From: Companilactobacillus baiquanensis
Lineage (GTDB): Bacteria > Bacillota > Bacilli > Lactobacillales > Lactobacillaceae
Reading direction: 5' to 3'
DNA: 64,000 nt
NCBI RefSeq assembly: GCF_003946605.1
Contig: NZ_RHOQ01000005.1
Location: 1 to 64,000 of the forward strand
The notes under the pieces were generated by a model that had not been told where the DNA came from, ran no database searches, and saw nothing but the letters and a program-made list of their open reading frames with translations. Position 1 is the first letter of the stretch; each line of letters begins with the position of its first letter. Position numbers and translations under genes: made by a program. Shown here piece by piece: positions 42,219-50,318 of this stretch.

Positions 42219-42853
42219 TAAAACTACTTGTAGATAATTGGTCGGAATTCATTTCTGGATTCGGCTGGACAGTATTATCCAGTATTGTGGCCTTATTTTT
42301 CAGTTTGATCATTGGTTCTCTCTTTGCGATTTTAGAGGTTATGCCTAGTAAAGTCGCCCGCGTGATCGGGAACGTCTATGTTGAGATTTTCCGTAATATT
42401 CCATTGTTAGTTATAACGATGTTCTTTTACTTAGTAATTCCGTTATATGTTGTTAAAATCAATGGATTTACAGCTGGTACGATTGGATTGACGATTTATA
42501 CATCAGCCTTTATCGCTGAAACCGTTCGTTCTGGTATTAATTCCGTTGACGTTGGTCAGATGGAAGCTTCTCGTGCTCAAGGTATGACTTTCTGGCAGGC
42601 GATGCGTTATATCGTCTTACCACAAGCCTTTAAATTGGTAATTCCACCACTTGGGAATCAATTTATTAACTTAGTTAAAAATTCATCAGTTCTAGCCTTT
42701 GTTGCTGGATTTGATTTGATGTATCAAGGTAACGCAATTGCATCGACAAGTTTTCAAACAGTAAATACGTACATTATAGTTGGTTTGTTCTACTTAGTTA
42801 TTACTTTGCCGATCAGCTACTATATGCAACATCTAGAAAGAAAATTAGCTTAG
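42215..42853 (+). CDS. Amino-acid ABC transporter permease 1
   Basis: 212 residues, five helices, HisM/GlnP class. The conserved FRNIPLLV motif and the EAA loop MEASRAQGMTFWQAMRYIVLPQAFK are clear. Overlaps the binding-protein gene by 4 bases; 13 nt to the second permease, with which it likely forms a heterodimer. Confidence 0.92.
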   Translation: MIKLLVDNWSEFISGFGWTVLSSIVALFFSLIIGSLFAILEVMPSKVARVIGNVYVEIFRNIPLLVITMFFYLVIPLYVVKINGFTAGTIGLTIYTSAFIAETVRSGINSVDVGQMEASRAQGMTFWQAMRYIVLPQAFKLVIPPLGNQFINLVKNSSVLAFVAGFDLMYQGNAIASTSFQTVNTYIIVGLFYLVITLPISYYMQHLERKLA

Positions 42854-42866
42854 AGGGGGACGTATT

Positions 42867-43520
42867 ATGCAAAATTGGATAGATGCTTATTCATGGATCA
42901 ATATACGATTCCTGCTCCAAGGTTTGGAAATCACTATATTGATCTCTGTAATTTCTGTTGTATTAAGTTTTATTTTTGGATCAGTTTTGGGAATCATTAG
43001 ATATGCTAAGATCCCTTATTTTTCAAGGATCGTAGGATTTATTATTGATGTTGTTCGTAATTTACCTTTACTATTGATCATCTTCTTCACTTACTTTGGA
43101 TTGCCAGCATTTGGTTTCAAACCAGATACAATTCCTGCTGCAATTTTGGCGATGACATTTTTTGAATCAATGATGATCGCTGAAATTATTCGTTCAGGTA
43201 TTTTGGCAGTTGATATTGGTCAAATGGAAGCAGCACGTGCCCAAGGCATGAAGCTTGGACAAGCTATGTGGCATGTTATTTTGCCCCAAGCTTATAAAAA
43301 GATGATCCCAGCCTTGGTTAGTCAATTTATTTCGTTGATCAAGGATACATCTCTTGCAACTATCATTGTGGTGCCAGAGTTGATGCAACATGGACAAGTT
43401 GTCTACGGACAAAATCCTAATTACATTATTCCAGTCTTTGTAATTATGGCGGTAATGTACTTTATCGTATGTTATGCATTGTCATTGCTTTCAAAATATA
43501 TTGATCGTCGAATGGCTTAA
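42867..43520 (+). CDS. Amino-acid ABC transporter permease 2
   Basis: 217 residues, five helices. Motifs VRNLPLLLIIFFTYFGLP and MEAARAQGMKLGQAMWHVILPQAYK mark the HisM/GlnM class. Ends the transporter proper; a 52-codon ORF follows after 22 nt. Confidence 0.92.
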   Translation: MQNWIDAYSWINIRFLLQGLEITILISVISVVLSFIFGSVLGIIRYAKIPYFSRIVGFIIDVVRNLPLLLIIFFTYFGLPAFGFKPDTIPAAILAMTFFESMMIAEIIRSGILAVDIGQMEAARAQGMKLGQAMWHVILPQAYKKMIPALVSQFISLIKDTSLATIIVVPELMQHGQVVYGQNPNYIIPVFVIMAVMYFIVCYALSLLSKYIDRRMA

Positions 43521-43542
43521 TTTGTGAAAGGGAGTTACCACT

Positions 43543-43701
43543 ATGAAAGATAAAATTGAAGCAGTAAAAGGATCAAAAAATTCTACTAATCCGTGGTTTA
43601 CGGGGAAGTATGATAATTATGATTTTGAAGCAATAAAAAATGAGTTAGATTTTCCAATTGATAACGGTTATGTTGTTGGTAAGGAGATTCTTGAGTTTTA
43701 A
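43543..43701 (+). CDS. Small hypothetical protein (52 aa) at end of transporter operon
   Basis: 52 codons, ATG 43543 with a good site (aaaggga) 8 nt upstream. The product is soluble and has an aromatic centre (NPWFTGKYDNYDFEAIKNEL). It looks like a genuine translated gene by ribosome site and codon use. It could also be the surviving N-terminus of a decayed enzyme gene. Family not recognised. Confidence 0.5.
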   Translation: MKDKIEAVKGSKNSTNPWFTGKYDNYDFEAIKNELDFPIDNGYVVGKEILEF

Positions 43702-43738
43702 CCAACAATTAAAATTAGAAATTTATTAAAATAATAAC

Positions 43739-43767
43739 TTGACTTGTAATTTAAACACTGCTAATAT
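43739..43767 (+). promoter_or_regulatory. Promoter of the T-box leader
   Basis: TTGACT (43739-43744), 17 nt, TAATAT (43762-43767); predicted start near 43774. Confidence 0.75.
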
Positions 43768-43773
43768 TCATAT

Positions 43774-44021
43774 CAATCACATAAACAAATTAAGTGTTTG
43801 AACTAAGTAATGCTGTATCTGTGTGTAAGAAAGCCGGTGGTTGATGCGAACCGGTCAGGATATAGTACAGAAATACCAAACACGACTTGGTTATCCAAGC
43901 GGAAAAAGAGAACCGTTATTTCTCAAGAGTGGAGTAATAGTTGTAAGACTATTCTCAAATTGGGTGGTACCACGGTAAAAGTCGTCCCTGTTATTTAAAT
44001 ATAGCAGGAACGGCTTTTTTT
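43774..44021 (+). promoter_or_regulatory. T-box riboswitch (probably tRNA-Tyr responsive)
   Basis: All parts of a T-box leader are visible. Stem I has the agaaagccggtgg...gcgaaccggt element (43828-43855). The T-box proper is TGGTACCACG (43965-43974), whose ggtgg pairs with the uncharged tRNA 3' end. The terminator is 43977-44021 (stem gtcgtccctg / caggaacggc, then seven Ts). The 3' side of Stem I reads ggatatagtacagaaatac; both candidate specifiers here, TAT (43861-43863) and TAC (43866-43868), encode tyrosine, while an ATA (Ile) reading is less well placed. Tyrosine T-boxes upstream of NhaC-family genes have been described and taken to mean amino-acid transport. Confidence 0.88.
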
Positions 44022-44041
44022 ATACTCAAGGGGGTATTGAT

Positions 44042-44074
44042 ATGGAAACTTCAGGCGGTAATCCTCGATATTGA
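44042..44074 (+). CDS. Ten-codon ORF between T-box terminator and transporter gene
   Basis: ATG 44042 preceded by aagggggta; reads METSGGNPRY then TGA. The last sense codon is TAT (Tyr). A strong ribosome site makes translation likely whenever the T-box lets transcription through. It could couple to the next gene or be a second, translational Tyr sensor. Chance is possible given its size. Confidence 0.35.
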   Translation: METSGGNPRY

Positions 44075-44115
44075 TTCGACGATTTAAAGCAAAAAAATTC
44101 GAGGAGATTTTAATT

Positions 44116-45525
44116 ATGGAAAAGAAAGTAAGTTTTAGAGAATCCATGACGATTCTAATAGTTATGTTAATAATTTTAGGTACTAGTGTTATTAAATTCG
44201 GATTGTCCCCACAAACTCCAGTTTTGGTAGTTATTGGCTTATTGATCCTTTGGGCAAAAGTCAGAAAGAATAGTTGGGATGATATTCATAATGGTATTAT
44301 GGACGGCGTTAAAAATGGTATCGTGCCAATTTTCATTTTTATTTTGATTGGTGCCTTGATCGGAACTTGGATCGCAGCAGGAATTATTCCATCAATGATG
44401 GTAGCTGGATTCCATATGATTTCAACACAATGGTTTGTTCCATCTGTTTTCCTAGTTTGTGCTTTGATCGGAACTTCGATCGGTAGTGCTTTTACAATTA
44501 TTTCTACAATCGGTATCGCACTATTTGGAATGGGAACTACACTTGGTATTAATCCCGCTTTAGTTGCCGGAGCAATTATCTCTGGTGCTATCTTTGGTGA
44601 TAAGACTTCACCACTTTCAGATTCAACTAACTTGGCTTCAGCCATTGCTGGTTCAGATTTGTTTTCTCATATCAAAAATTTAATGTGGACAACAATTCCC
44701 GCATTTATTATTTCATTGATTCTATACGCTGTTATTGGTAATAGCGGTTCAGGCGCTAGTTTAGGTAAAATTGATACAACTTTGAATGTTTTAAACTCTA
44801 ATTTCACAATTACTTGGTGGGCAATTCTTCCAATCGCATTACTTTTCGTTTGTGCCTTCTTAAAGATTCCGGCTATTGCAACTTTGATTTTAAATATCAC
44901 TGTTACGATCGGTATGATTTTTATTGAAAATCCTTCAACACCAATTAAATCAGTTGCAGGTTTTATCGAATCAGGATTTATTTCAAAGACAGGTAATGCC
45001 AGTGTCGATGCACTACTTACTCGTGGTGGTATCAGCTCAATGATGGGTACAGTTTCATTGATTTTTCTTACATTGTCACTTGGTGGTTTGTTAATGAAGT
45101 TTGATATTATTCAAACAGCTATGCAACCACTTGCTAAACGTTTGAAGACAACAGGACCACTTGTTACAGCTACAATTCTTTCAGGTATTGGAGTTAATAT
45201 CTTTGTTGGTGAACAATACTTATCAGTTATCCTTCCTGGTAAAGCATTTAAAGAAACATTCAATAAGCGTGGACTTGATAATTTAGCTCTTAGCCGTGTT
45301 CTTGAAGATGGTGGTACAGTTATCAACTACTTGATCCCTTGGGGTGTTGCTGGCGCATTTGCAGCCAATACACTAGGCGTATCAACTTTGGAATTCTTAC
45401 CATTCTGTTTCTTCAGTCTACTTTCACCGATCCTTTCTATTATTAGTGGTTTCACAGGTATTGGTTTGAAACGTTTATCTAGTTCAAAAAAGACAGTTAA
45501 AAGCTCTAAAGCAGTGACTGCCTAA
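44116..45525 (+). CDS. NhaC-family transporter (putative tyrosine transporter)
   Basis: 469 residues from ATG 44116 (gaggag upstream); an apparent extension to 44071 overlaps the mini-ORF and lacks a site. About 11-12 helices. NhaC signature GAIISGAIFGDKTSPLSDSTNLAS around residues 155-178. NhaC proteins exchange Na+/H+, but the T-box in front argues that this member moves an amino acid, most likely tyrosine (established correlation in Bacillota plus inference). Monocistronic, followed by a terminator. Confidence 0.88.
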   Translation: MEKKVSFRESMTILIVMLIILGTSVIKFGLSPQTPVLVVIGLLILWAKVRKNSWDDIHNGIMDGVKNGIVPIFIFILIGALIGTWIAAGIIPSMMVAGFHMISTQWFVPSVFLVCALIGTSIGSAFTIISTIGIALFGMGTTLGINPALVAGAIISGAIFGDKTSPLSDSTNLASAIAGSDLFSHIKNLMWTTIPAFIISLILYAVIGNSGSGASLGKIDTTLNVLNSNFTITWWAILPIALLFVCAFLKIPAIATLILNITVTIGMIFIENPSTPIKSVAGFIESGFISKTGNASVDALLTRGGISSMMGTVSLIFLTLSLGGLLMKFDIIQTAMQPLAKRLKTTGPLVTATILSGIGVNIFVGEQYLSVILPGKAFKETFNKRGLDNLALSRVLEDGGTVINYLIPWGVAGAFAANTLGVSTLEFLPFCFFSLLSPILSIISGFTGIGLKRLSSSKKTVKSSKAVTA

Positions 45526-45596
45526 TATTTGGCAAAACGTCAAAGAAAACGTTATAAAATGATCTAAAATTCAATATATATAAATTTATTAATCAT

Positions 45597-45647
45597 AAAA
45601 AGCGTAATAACGACTATATTACTTAAATAGTTGTTATTGCGCTTTTT
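45597..45647 (+). terminator. Terminator after NhaC-family gene
   Basis: Very long stem aaaaagcgtaataacgactat / atagttgttattgcgcttttt (two G:U, no bulges) with a 9-nt loop; symmetric A/T ends make it bidirectional. Confidence 0.92.
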
Positions 45648-45714
45648 GAGTGATTTTGAATTTAAAAGATGAGCTGTTATCCTTAAAACTATCTTTGTTT
45701 AGGGAGAATTTTGC

Positions 45715-46620
45715 ATGAAGAAAATTAAAATTGCCATTTGGGGAATTAATGTCATTTTATTAGGAATAGTTTTATTTTTAGCTTTTGGTAAAAGTAATAC
45801 GACCGAACCTAAATATACTACTTACACGGTAAAATCACAGAGTACGAATTATTTTACCGGAGTGGTTCAAGCTGATGAAAAAAATGCTGTTAGTGCTGAA
45901 CCTAAATCGTCTGATGAGGTACTGGCTTCAACACAAGTTATTAACGGTCAAAAGGTTATGAAGGGTCAAACTATTTTTACATTTTATGAAGATATGTCCG
46001 GTGAAATTAATAGTGTGAATTTAGAAATCAATCAAATAAATTTAGCTATTCAAGAAGTAAATAAGAATACAACTAAAACAGCCGATGACAAAATAGAATT
46101 GGCTAAAGATCAGCAAAATTTGGCGGATGCACAAGATAAATTGAATAAACTAAATAAGCAGCAAAATCGTGTAGTCGCAGCGCCAATTTCTGGTACTTAC
46201 TACAAAGATAGTGAAGGTCACAGTTATATTTATGGCAATCCAGTTATTTTGGGTAATGTGAATGAATTTAGTTTGGATAAAATTAAAATCGGTAAAAACG
46301 TTACAGTTGTTAAAAATAATGGTAAAGAAATTTCAGGAACATATTCAAAAAAAGACGCCATACCGTATAACAATGGTTCCGTATCTTATTATCATTTCCA
46401 AGTAAGCACAGACGAAAGCTTGCCATATGGAATGCATGTTCAAATTAAGAATAAATCACTAGGTTATAAAATTCCTGCAAGTGCAGTTAAAGATGAAGAT
46501 ACTGTCTATCTTTTGAAAAATAACAAGAAACATAAAGTCATCTTAAACCTAACTAAACATGGTAATGATTACTACACTAAAGAAGATATCAAGGCCGGCG
46601 ATAAGCTAGTCTTGTTTTAG
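45715..46620 (+). CDS. Efflux adaptor (HlyD/MacA-like membrane-fusion protein)
   Basis: 301 residues. Single N-terminal membrane anchor (8-25), then a biotinyl-lipoyl-like domain split by a coiled-coil hairpin (residues ~100-145, INSVNLEINQINLAIQEVN...DKLNKLNKQQ) and a beta-barrel with IPASAVKDEDTVYLLKNN. In Gram-positives such proteins work with MacB-type ABC transporters to extrude peptides or drugs. 11 nt before the ATPase gene. Confidence 0.87.
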   Translation: MKKIKIAIWGINVILLGIVLFLAFGKSNTTEPKYTTYTVKSQSTNYFTGVVQADEKNAVSAEPKSSDEVLASTQVINGQKVMKGQTIFTFYEDMSGEINSVNLEINQINLAIQEVNKNTTKTADDKIELAKDQQNLADAQDKLNKLNKQQNRVVAAPISGTYYKDSEGHSYIYGNPVILGNVNEFSLDKIKIGKNVTVVKNNGKEISGTYSKKDAIPYNNGSVSYYHFQVSTDESLPYGMHVQIKNKSLGYKIPASAVKDEDTVYLLKNNKKHKVILNLTKHGNDYYTKEDIKAGDKLVLF

Positions 46621-46631
46621 GCGGTGATCAT

Positions 46632-47303
46632 ATGCTTAAAGTAACTGATATAGGAAAAACATACGGCAAGTTCATTGCACTTGAAAATATAAATCTTGAA
46701 GTTTCAGATGGAGAATTTTTAGCGATCATGGGTCCGTCAGGCTCTGGGAAATCGACTTTGATCAACATTTTGGGTCTGTTAGATCAGAAATACACTGGAG
46801 AATATTTGCTAAAGGATAAATCATATAAAGATGCTAATGATAATTACTTATCAAGGATTCGTGGTGATCAATTAGGATTTGTCTTTCAAAATTTTAAGTT
46901 ATTAACGACGTACAGTGTTTATGAAAATATTGAAGTTCCGTTAATTTATAGTAAACAAAAACAAGCTAATAAACGTGAATTGATCGAAGATGTAATAAAT
47001 AAAGTAGGTCTGGAGGGCAAAGAGAAGAATACTCCTTCTGAACTCTCAGGTGGACAGCAACAACGTGTGGCGATTGCTAGAGCAATTGTTAATCGACCTA
47101 ATTTAATCATTGCTGATGAACCAACAGGAGCCCTAGATTCCAAAACTAGTACAGAGATCATGGATATTTTTACTAATCTAAATAAAGCTGGCACAACAAT
47201 CATTATGGTTACACATGATCGAGAAGTTGCTGACTATGCCATGAGAACTGTCTACATACGTGATGGTCATCTATATAATGACGAAAAGAGTGTGAAAAAA
47301 TAA
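46632..47303 (+). CDS. MacB-type ABC transporter ATPase
   Basis: 223 residues, LolD/MacB group: Walker [13 protein letters not shown] near 37, [22 protein letters not shown], signature [13 protein letters not shown], Walker [15 protein letters not shown]. Stop and next start overlap at 47303. Energises the FtsX-like permease. Confidence 0.92.
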   Translation: MLKVTDIGKTYGKFIALENINLEVSDGEFLAIMGPSGSGKSTLINILGLLDQKYTGEYLLKDKSYKDANDNYLSRIRGDQLGFVFQNFKLLTTYSVYENIEVPLIYSKQKQANKRELIEDVINKVGLEGKEKNTPSELSGGQQQRVAIARAIVNRPNLIIADEPTGALDSKTSTEIMDIFTNLNKAGTTIIMVTHDREVADYAMRTVYIRDGHLYNDEKSVKK

Positions 47304-48457
47304 TGTTAGATAAAGTTATGATCGCACTCAAATCAATCGGTAAGAATAAGAATCGAAATTTTTTGACGATGCTAGGTATTATTATTGGTATTGCTAGCGT
47401 TATTTGTATTTTGGCAATTGGGGATGGCTTTACTCACGTTGCCACTAAAGGGATGCAAGATCACAATACTAAAAATAAAGTGACTTTAGAATTTACTGCT
47501 TCATCAGATGAGGATACCAAAAGTGGATTTACTAGAGATGATCTGGCTGTTTTAGAGGGTATTAAAGGGGTCGATCATGTCAAGCTCACTAGTAGTAATC
47601 CTGAAGCCAGTGTGACAGTTCAACATCAAACTAAGAAGACTTCAGCAACACTTAATAAAGTTCCCAAAAGAGTTAAATTATATAGAGGTTTTGGAACAAT
47701 ATTAAATTCCGATGATACGGGCAATATCTTCATTTCTAAAGATTTAGCAGATAGGGCCTTTAAAGGTAAAGCATTAAATAAGAGATTAGTTATTAATGAC
47801 AATGTTTATGTTGTAAGTGGAATATATAAAATAGGTGATTTTGAATATCGTCCTGATATTTATGTTTCTAAAACTACATTCAAACAATTATTTGCTGGTC
47901 AAATTTCACAAGATGAGGCCAGGCTATCTGTTCAGCCTTCTGCTAATAAAAAAGCAGTTGGAAAAAGTGCTGTAAATGAAATGAAAAAATTTGGTGAAGA
48001 TTCCAAATTGGGTAAATACTCGATTTCTCATCCTGATCAAATTAGTAAGAGTTTTACAAAGACTTTGAATAATATTACTTATTTCGTTGCTTTTGTAGCG
48101 GGAATTTCATTATTAATCGCTGGTATTGGTGTTATGAACGTCATGTATATCACCGTTTCTGAACGTAGAAAAGAGATCGGTATCAGACGTGCCTTTGGTG
48201 CAACCGCAGGGGATATCAGAAATCAATTCTTAATTGAAAGTATTGTACTTTGTGTGATCGGGGGATTGATTGGGATAGCTTTAGGTTACGGGGTGGTACA
48301 AATTATTAATAGTTTCTTACCATTTAAGGCAGTAGTCACAACGTACGCAATTATTATGTCATTATCCGTTTCGACAATAGTTGGCTTAGTATTTGGATTT
48401 ATTCCAGCTAATAAAGCAGCTAAATCGCCACTTGTAGGATTACTTAAAGAAGAATAG
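47303..48457 (+). CDS. MacB-type ABC transporter permease (FtsX domain)
   Basis: 384 residues, four helices: one at the N-terminus (MLGIIIGIASVICILAIGDG), a ~230-residue extracellular MacB_PCD domain, and three C-terminal helices with the ERRKEIGIRRAFGATAGDIRNQFLIES coupling loop. Complete MacAB-like exporter with the two preceding genes; substrate unknown. Confidence 0.92.
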   Translation: MLDKVMIALKSIGKNKNRNFLTMLGIIIGIASVICILAIGDGFTHVATKGMQDHNTKNKVTLEFTASSDEDTKSGFTRDDLAVLEGIKGVDHVKLTSSNPEASVTVQHQTKKTSATLNKVPKRVKLYRGFGTILNSDDTGNIFISKDLADRAFKGKALNKRLVINDNVYVVSGIYKIGDFEYRPDIYVSKTTFKQLFAGQISQDEARLSVQPSANKKAVGKSAVNEMKKFGEDSKLGKYSISHPDQISKSFTKTLNNITYFVAFVAGISLLIAGIGVMNVMYITVSERRKEIGIRRAFGATAGDIRNQFLIESIVLCVIGGLIGIALGYGVVQIINSFLPFKAVVTTYAIIMSLSVSTIVGLVFGFIPANKAAKSPLVGLLKEE

Positions 48458-48465
48458 GGGACTTT

Positions 48466-48921
48466 ATGAAAAAATTATATAGGTTAGATAAAGTTAGTTT
48501 AATAGGAGTTTTCTTGATTTATTGCTTTTTAGAAATCATCACGTTATTTTTAGGTGATAAAAAATTAGCCGGAGCCCCAGCTGCAGCTATGAAGTTCAAA
48601 TTTTTAATTTTTGCTGTTGAAGCAATATTAATTTTTGTAGTTTTGTATGGGATTTTCTATTTGTTATTAAAGAATACCCCAGCCGATAAAAAAGCACTTT
48701 TTGTAAATGTTGTTTTAGGACTGGCGGTAACTAGTATTTTAAGTTCAATAATATTTGCCTTTATAACTAAAGATACTAATATCTGGCAGAAAGTAGTTAC
48801 TGGAATTGTAGGATCTGGTTTGATGATTTGGTTAAATTGGAAAAATTTAAAAATTGATCAAGCAAATAAAATCAAAATTACAATATGGAATGTTATTTGG
48901 CTTGTATTAAGTATCGTTTAA
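48466..48921 (+). CDS. Small membrane protein of the MacAB-like operon
   Basis: 151 residues, four predicted helices (about 12-28, 45-68, 80-102, 130-150). Ribosome site aggggac before the ATG, 8 nt after the permease, followed by a terminator, so it is the last gene of this operon. Family not recognised; may be an immunity or accessory factor of the exporter (inference from position). Confidence 0.65.
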   Translation: MKKLYRLDKVSLIGVFLIYCFLEIITLFLGDKKLAGAPAAAMKFKFLIFAVEAILIFVVLYGIFYLLLKNTPADKKALFVNVVLGLAVTSILSSIIFAFITKDTNIWQKVVTGIVGSGLMIWLNWKNLKIDQANKIKITIWNVIWLVLSIV

Positions 48922-48942
48922 ATGATAAAAATACATATTGAT

Positions 48943-48980
48943 AAATAATGGCAGGGCTATCTTAGTCCTGCTATTATTTT
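48943..48980 (+). terminator. Terminator of the MacAB-like operon
   Basis: Stem aaataatggcagg / cctgctattattt followed by Ts. The next start codon (48985) lies only 5 nt after it, leaving no room for a ribosome site outside the hairpin. Confidence 0.85.
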
Positions 48981-48984
48981 GTGT

Positions 48985-49632
48985 ATGAAGAGAATATTTT
49001 GGATAATCTTACCAATGTTAATGCTTGTTGGCTGCCGTCATAATAAATACCATCAATATGTTATTTCTAAAAATAAGCAGCATTGGAATCAAGGATTAAA
49101 AAATACCACAACAAAAAAAGAGCCCAGTTTTGGGATGATGGATTATAATAACGACCCACTAACTTGGCAGCAATTTAAAGCTAAAAATAACTTGATAATT
49201 TTAGGGACAGTTGTTGATTATGAGAAAAATAGAAATCAGAATATTTTTCCTACAACTAAGGTTCAAGTTAGGATCGATAAGGTCTTATTTGGTAAGAAAA
49301 TGAATAAGTATATAACGACGACTTTTCCTTCAGGATTTGGATATGCTAATGAAATTGAGTTGATTGATAAAACAATGAATGAGGAATATTTCTATCAAAA
49401 GAATTCATTCCCTTTACCTAAAATAGGTAGTAAATTTGTGACGGGGATGAATTTATTGCATGGCAAGTATCAAGTGAGCTCTCCTTTATTTAATTTTTGG
49501 GTACTAAAGAATGATCGTCTTAAATTAAATAATTTGGATTTAAATGATATTAAAAATGATGAAAAGGTTAGTCAGTTACTTGATTTAACAGACTTTTTAA
49601 ATTGCAAATTAAACATTGGTAAGAACAGATAA
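48985..49632 (+). CDS. Putative lipoprotein
   Basis: 215 residues from ATG 48985. Lipoprotein signal (LMLVGC, Cys17), then a soluble domain with AKNNLIILGTVVDYEKNRN...VQVRIDKVLFGKKMNKYITTTFPSG, a beta-rich pattern with weak similarity to OB-like secreted domains in lactobacilli. No clear Shine-Dalgarno site: the 5' flank is the previous terminator. It is either translated from a read-through transcript or poorly expressed. Function unknown. Confidence 0.7.
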   Translation: MKRIFWIILPMLMLVGCRHNKYHQYVISKNKQHWNQGLKNTTTKKEPSFGMMDYNNDPLTWQQFKAKNNLIILGTVVDYEKNRNQNIFPTTKVQVRIDKVLFGKKMNKYITTTFPSGFGYANEIELIDKTMNEEYFYQKNSFPLPKIGSKFVTGMNLLHGKYQVSSPLFNFWVLKNDRLKLNNLDLNDIKNDEKVSQLLDLTDFLNCKLNIGKNR

Positions 49633-49667
49633 ATCGTGATATTCTTTTTGAAAAAGGGGATAGGACC

Positions 49668-49880
49668 ATGATGTTTAGTTCGACTATCATAATAGTTCTT
49701 CTTTTAGCACTGGTTTGGTACGCATTTTCCAAGGATAATGGCAAGCCAGTAAAATTTAACAAAAACAGAGCACCGCTTATTATTGGAATCGTTGTAGCTG
49801 TGCTAGTTATTTTTACCGTTATACCAGCGTTACACATGTTCCCATTTACTCACGGTTATTATATGGGATGTTTTAGGTAA
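49668..49880 (+). CDS. Small two-helix membrane protein
   Basis: 70 residues; aaaaaggggata precedes ATG. Two hydrophobic helices (5-20 and 38-58) separated by a basic loop (KDNGKPVKFNKNR). Not recognised. 35 nt after the lipoprotein gene. 49881-50050 holds only a weak inverted repeat (attattatc...gataataat, arms 70 nt apart). Confidence 0.6.
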   Translation: MMFSSTIIIVLLLALVWYAFSKDNGKPVKFNKNRAPLIIGIVVAVLVIFTVIPALHMFPFTHGYYMGCFR

Positions 49881-50050
49881 AACGTCATTAAGCAAACTTC
49901 TTTACAAGAGATCGGGATGAGATTATTATCAACCATAACCTTATTTGAAAATGTTTGTATAAACATATAAATCAATAAGGGCTTTTGTTAAACATCTCGA
50001 TAATAATGATTTACAATGGTACTTGTAATCAAAGAAAGGAAGCTTTAATA

Positions 50051-50269
50051 ATGGCTGTATCAGTAGATAAAACAAGTTTATTAGATATGAAAATGAGTGA
50101 AGTTTTTGATTGGAGTGACTCAACTCTACCAGTTAGAGATGCTATCTGGGATCACTTTATGGAAGCATCAAATCATGATACTGATAAAACAGTAGTAGAG
50201 GCTAAGAAATATGAAGATATGGACGAAGCCGATTTGAAGCCAGCTGTTGAGAAGTTACTTAAAAAATAA
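50051..50269 (+). CDS. Small acidic hypothetical protein
   Basis: 72 residues from ATG 50051 after gaaaggaag; upstream in-frame codons lack a site. Soluble, acidic, helical (VFDWSDSTLPVRDAIWDHFMEAS...VEKLLKK). Monocistronic with its own terminator. Family not recognised. Confidence 0.62.
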   Translation: MAVSVDKTSLLDMKMSEVFDWSDSTLPVRDAIWDHFMEASNHDTDKTVVEAKKYEDMDEADLKPAVEKLLKK

Positions 50270-50282
50270 AATTTAATATAAT

Positions 50283-50313
50283 AAAAAAAGCAGATCAGGC
50301 GATCTGCTTTTTT
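50283..50313. terminator. Bidirectional terminator
   Basis: Perfect stem aaaagcagatc / gatctgctttt with a 4-nt loop and A/T runs, between converging genes. Confidence 0.93.
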
Positions 50314-50318
50314 GGTGC

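Noticed and set aside
49921-50008. Inverted repeat attattatc...gataataat upstream of the 72-residue gene
   Set aside because: Arms are only 9 AT-rich bases with a 70-nt loop; expected by chance in this composition.
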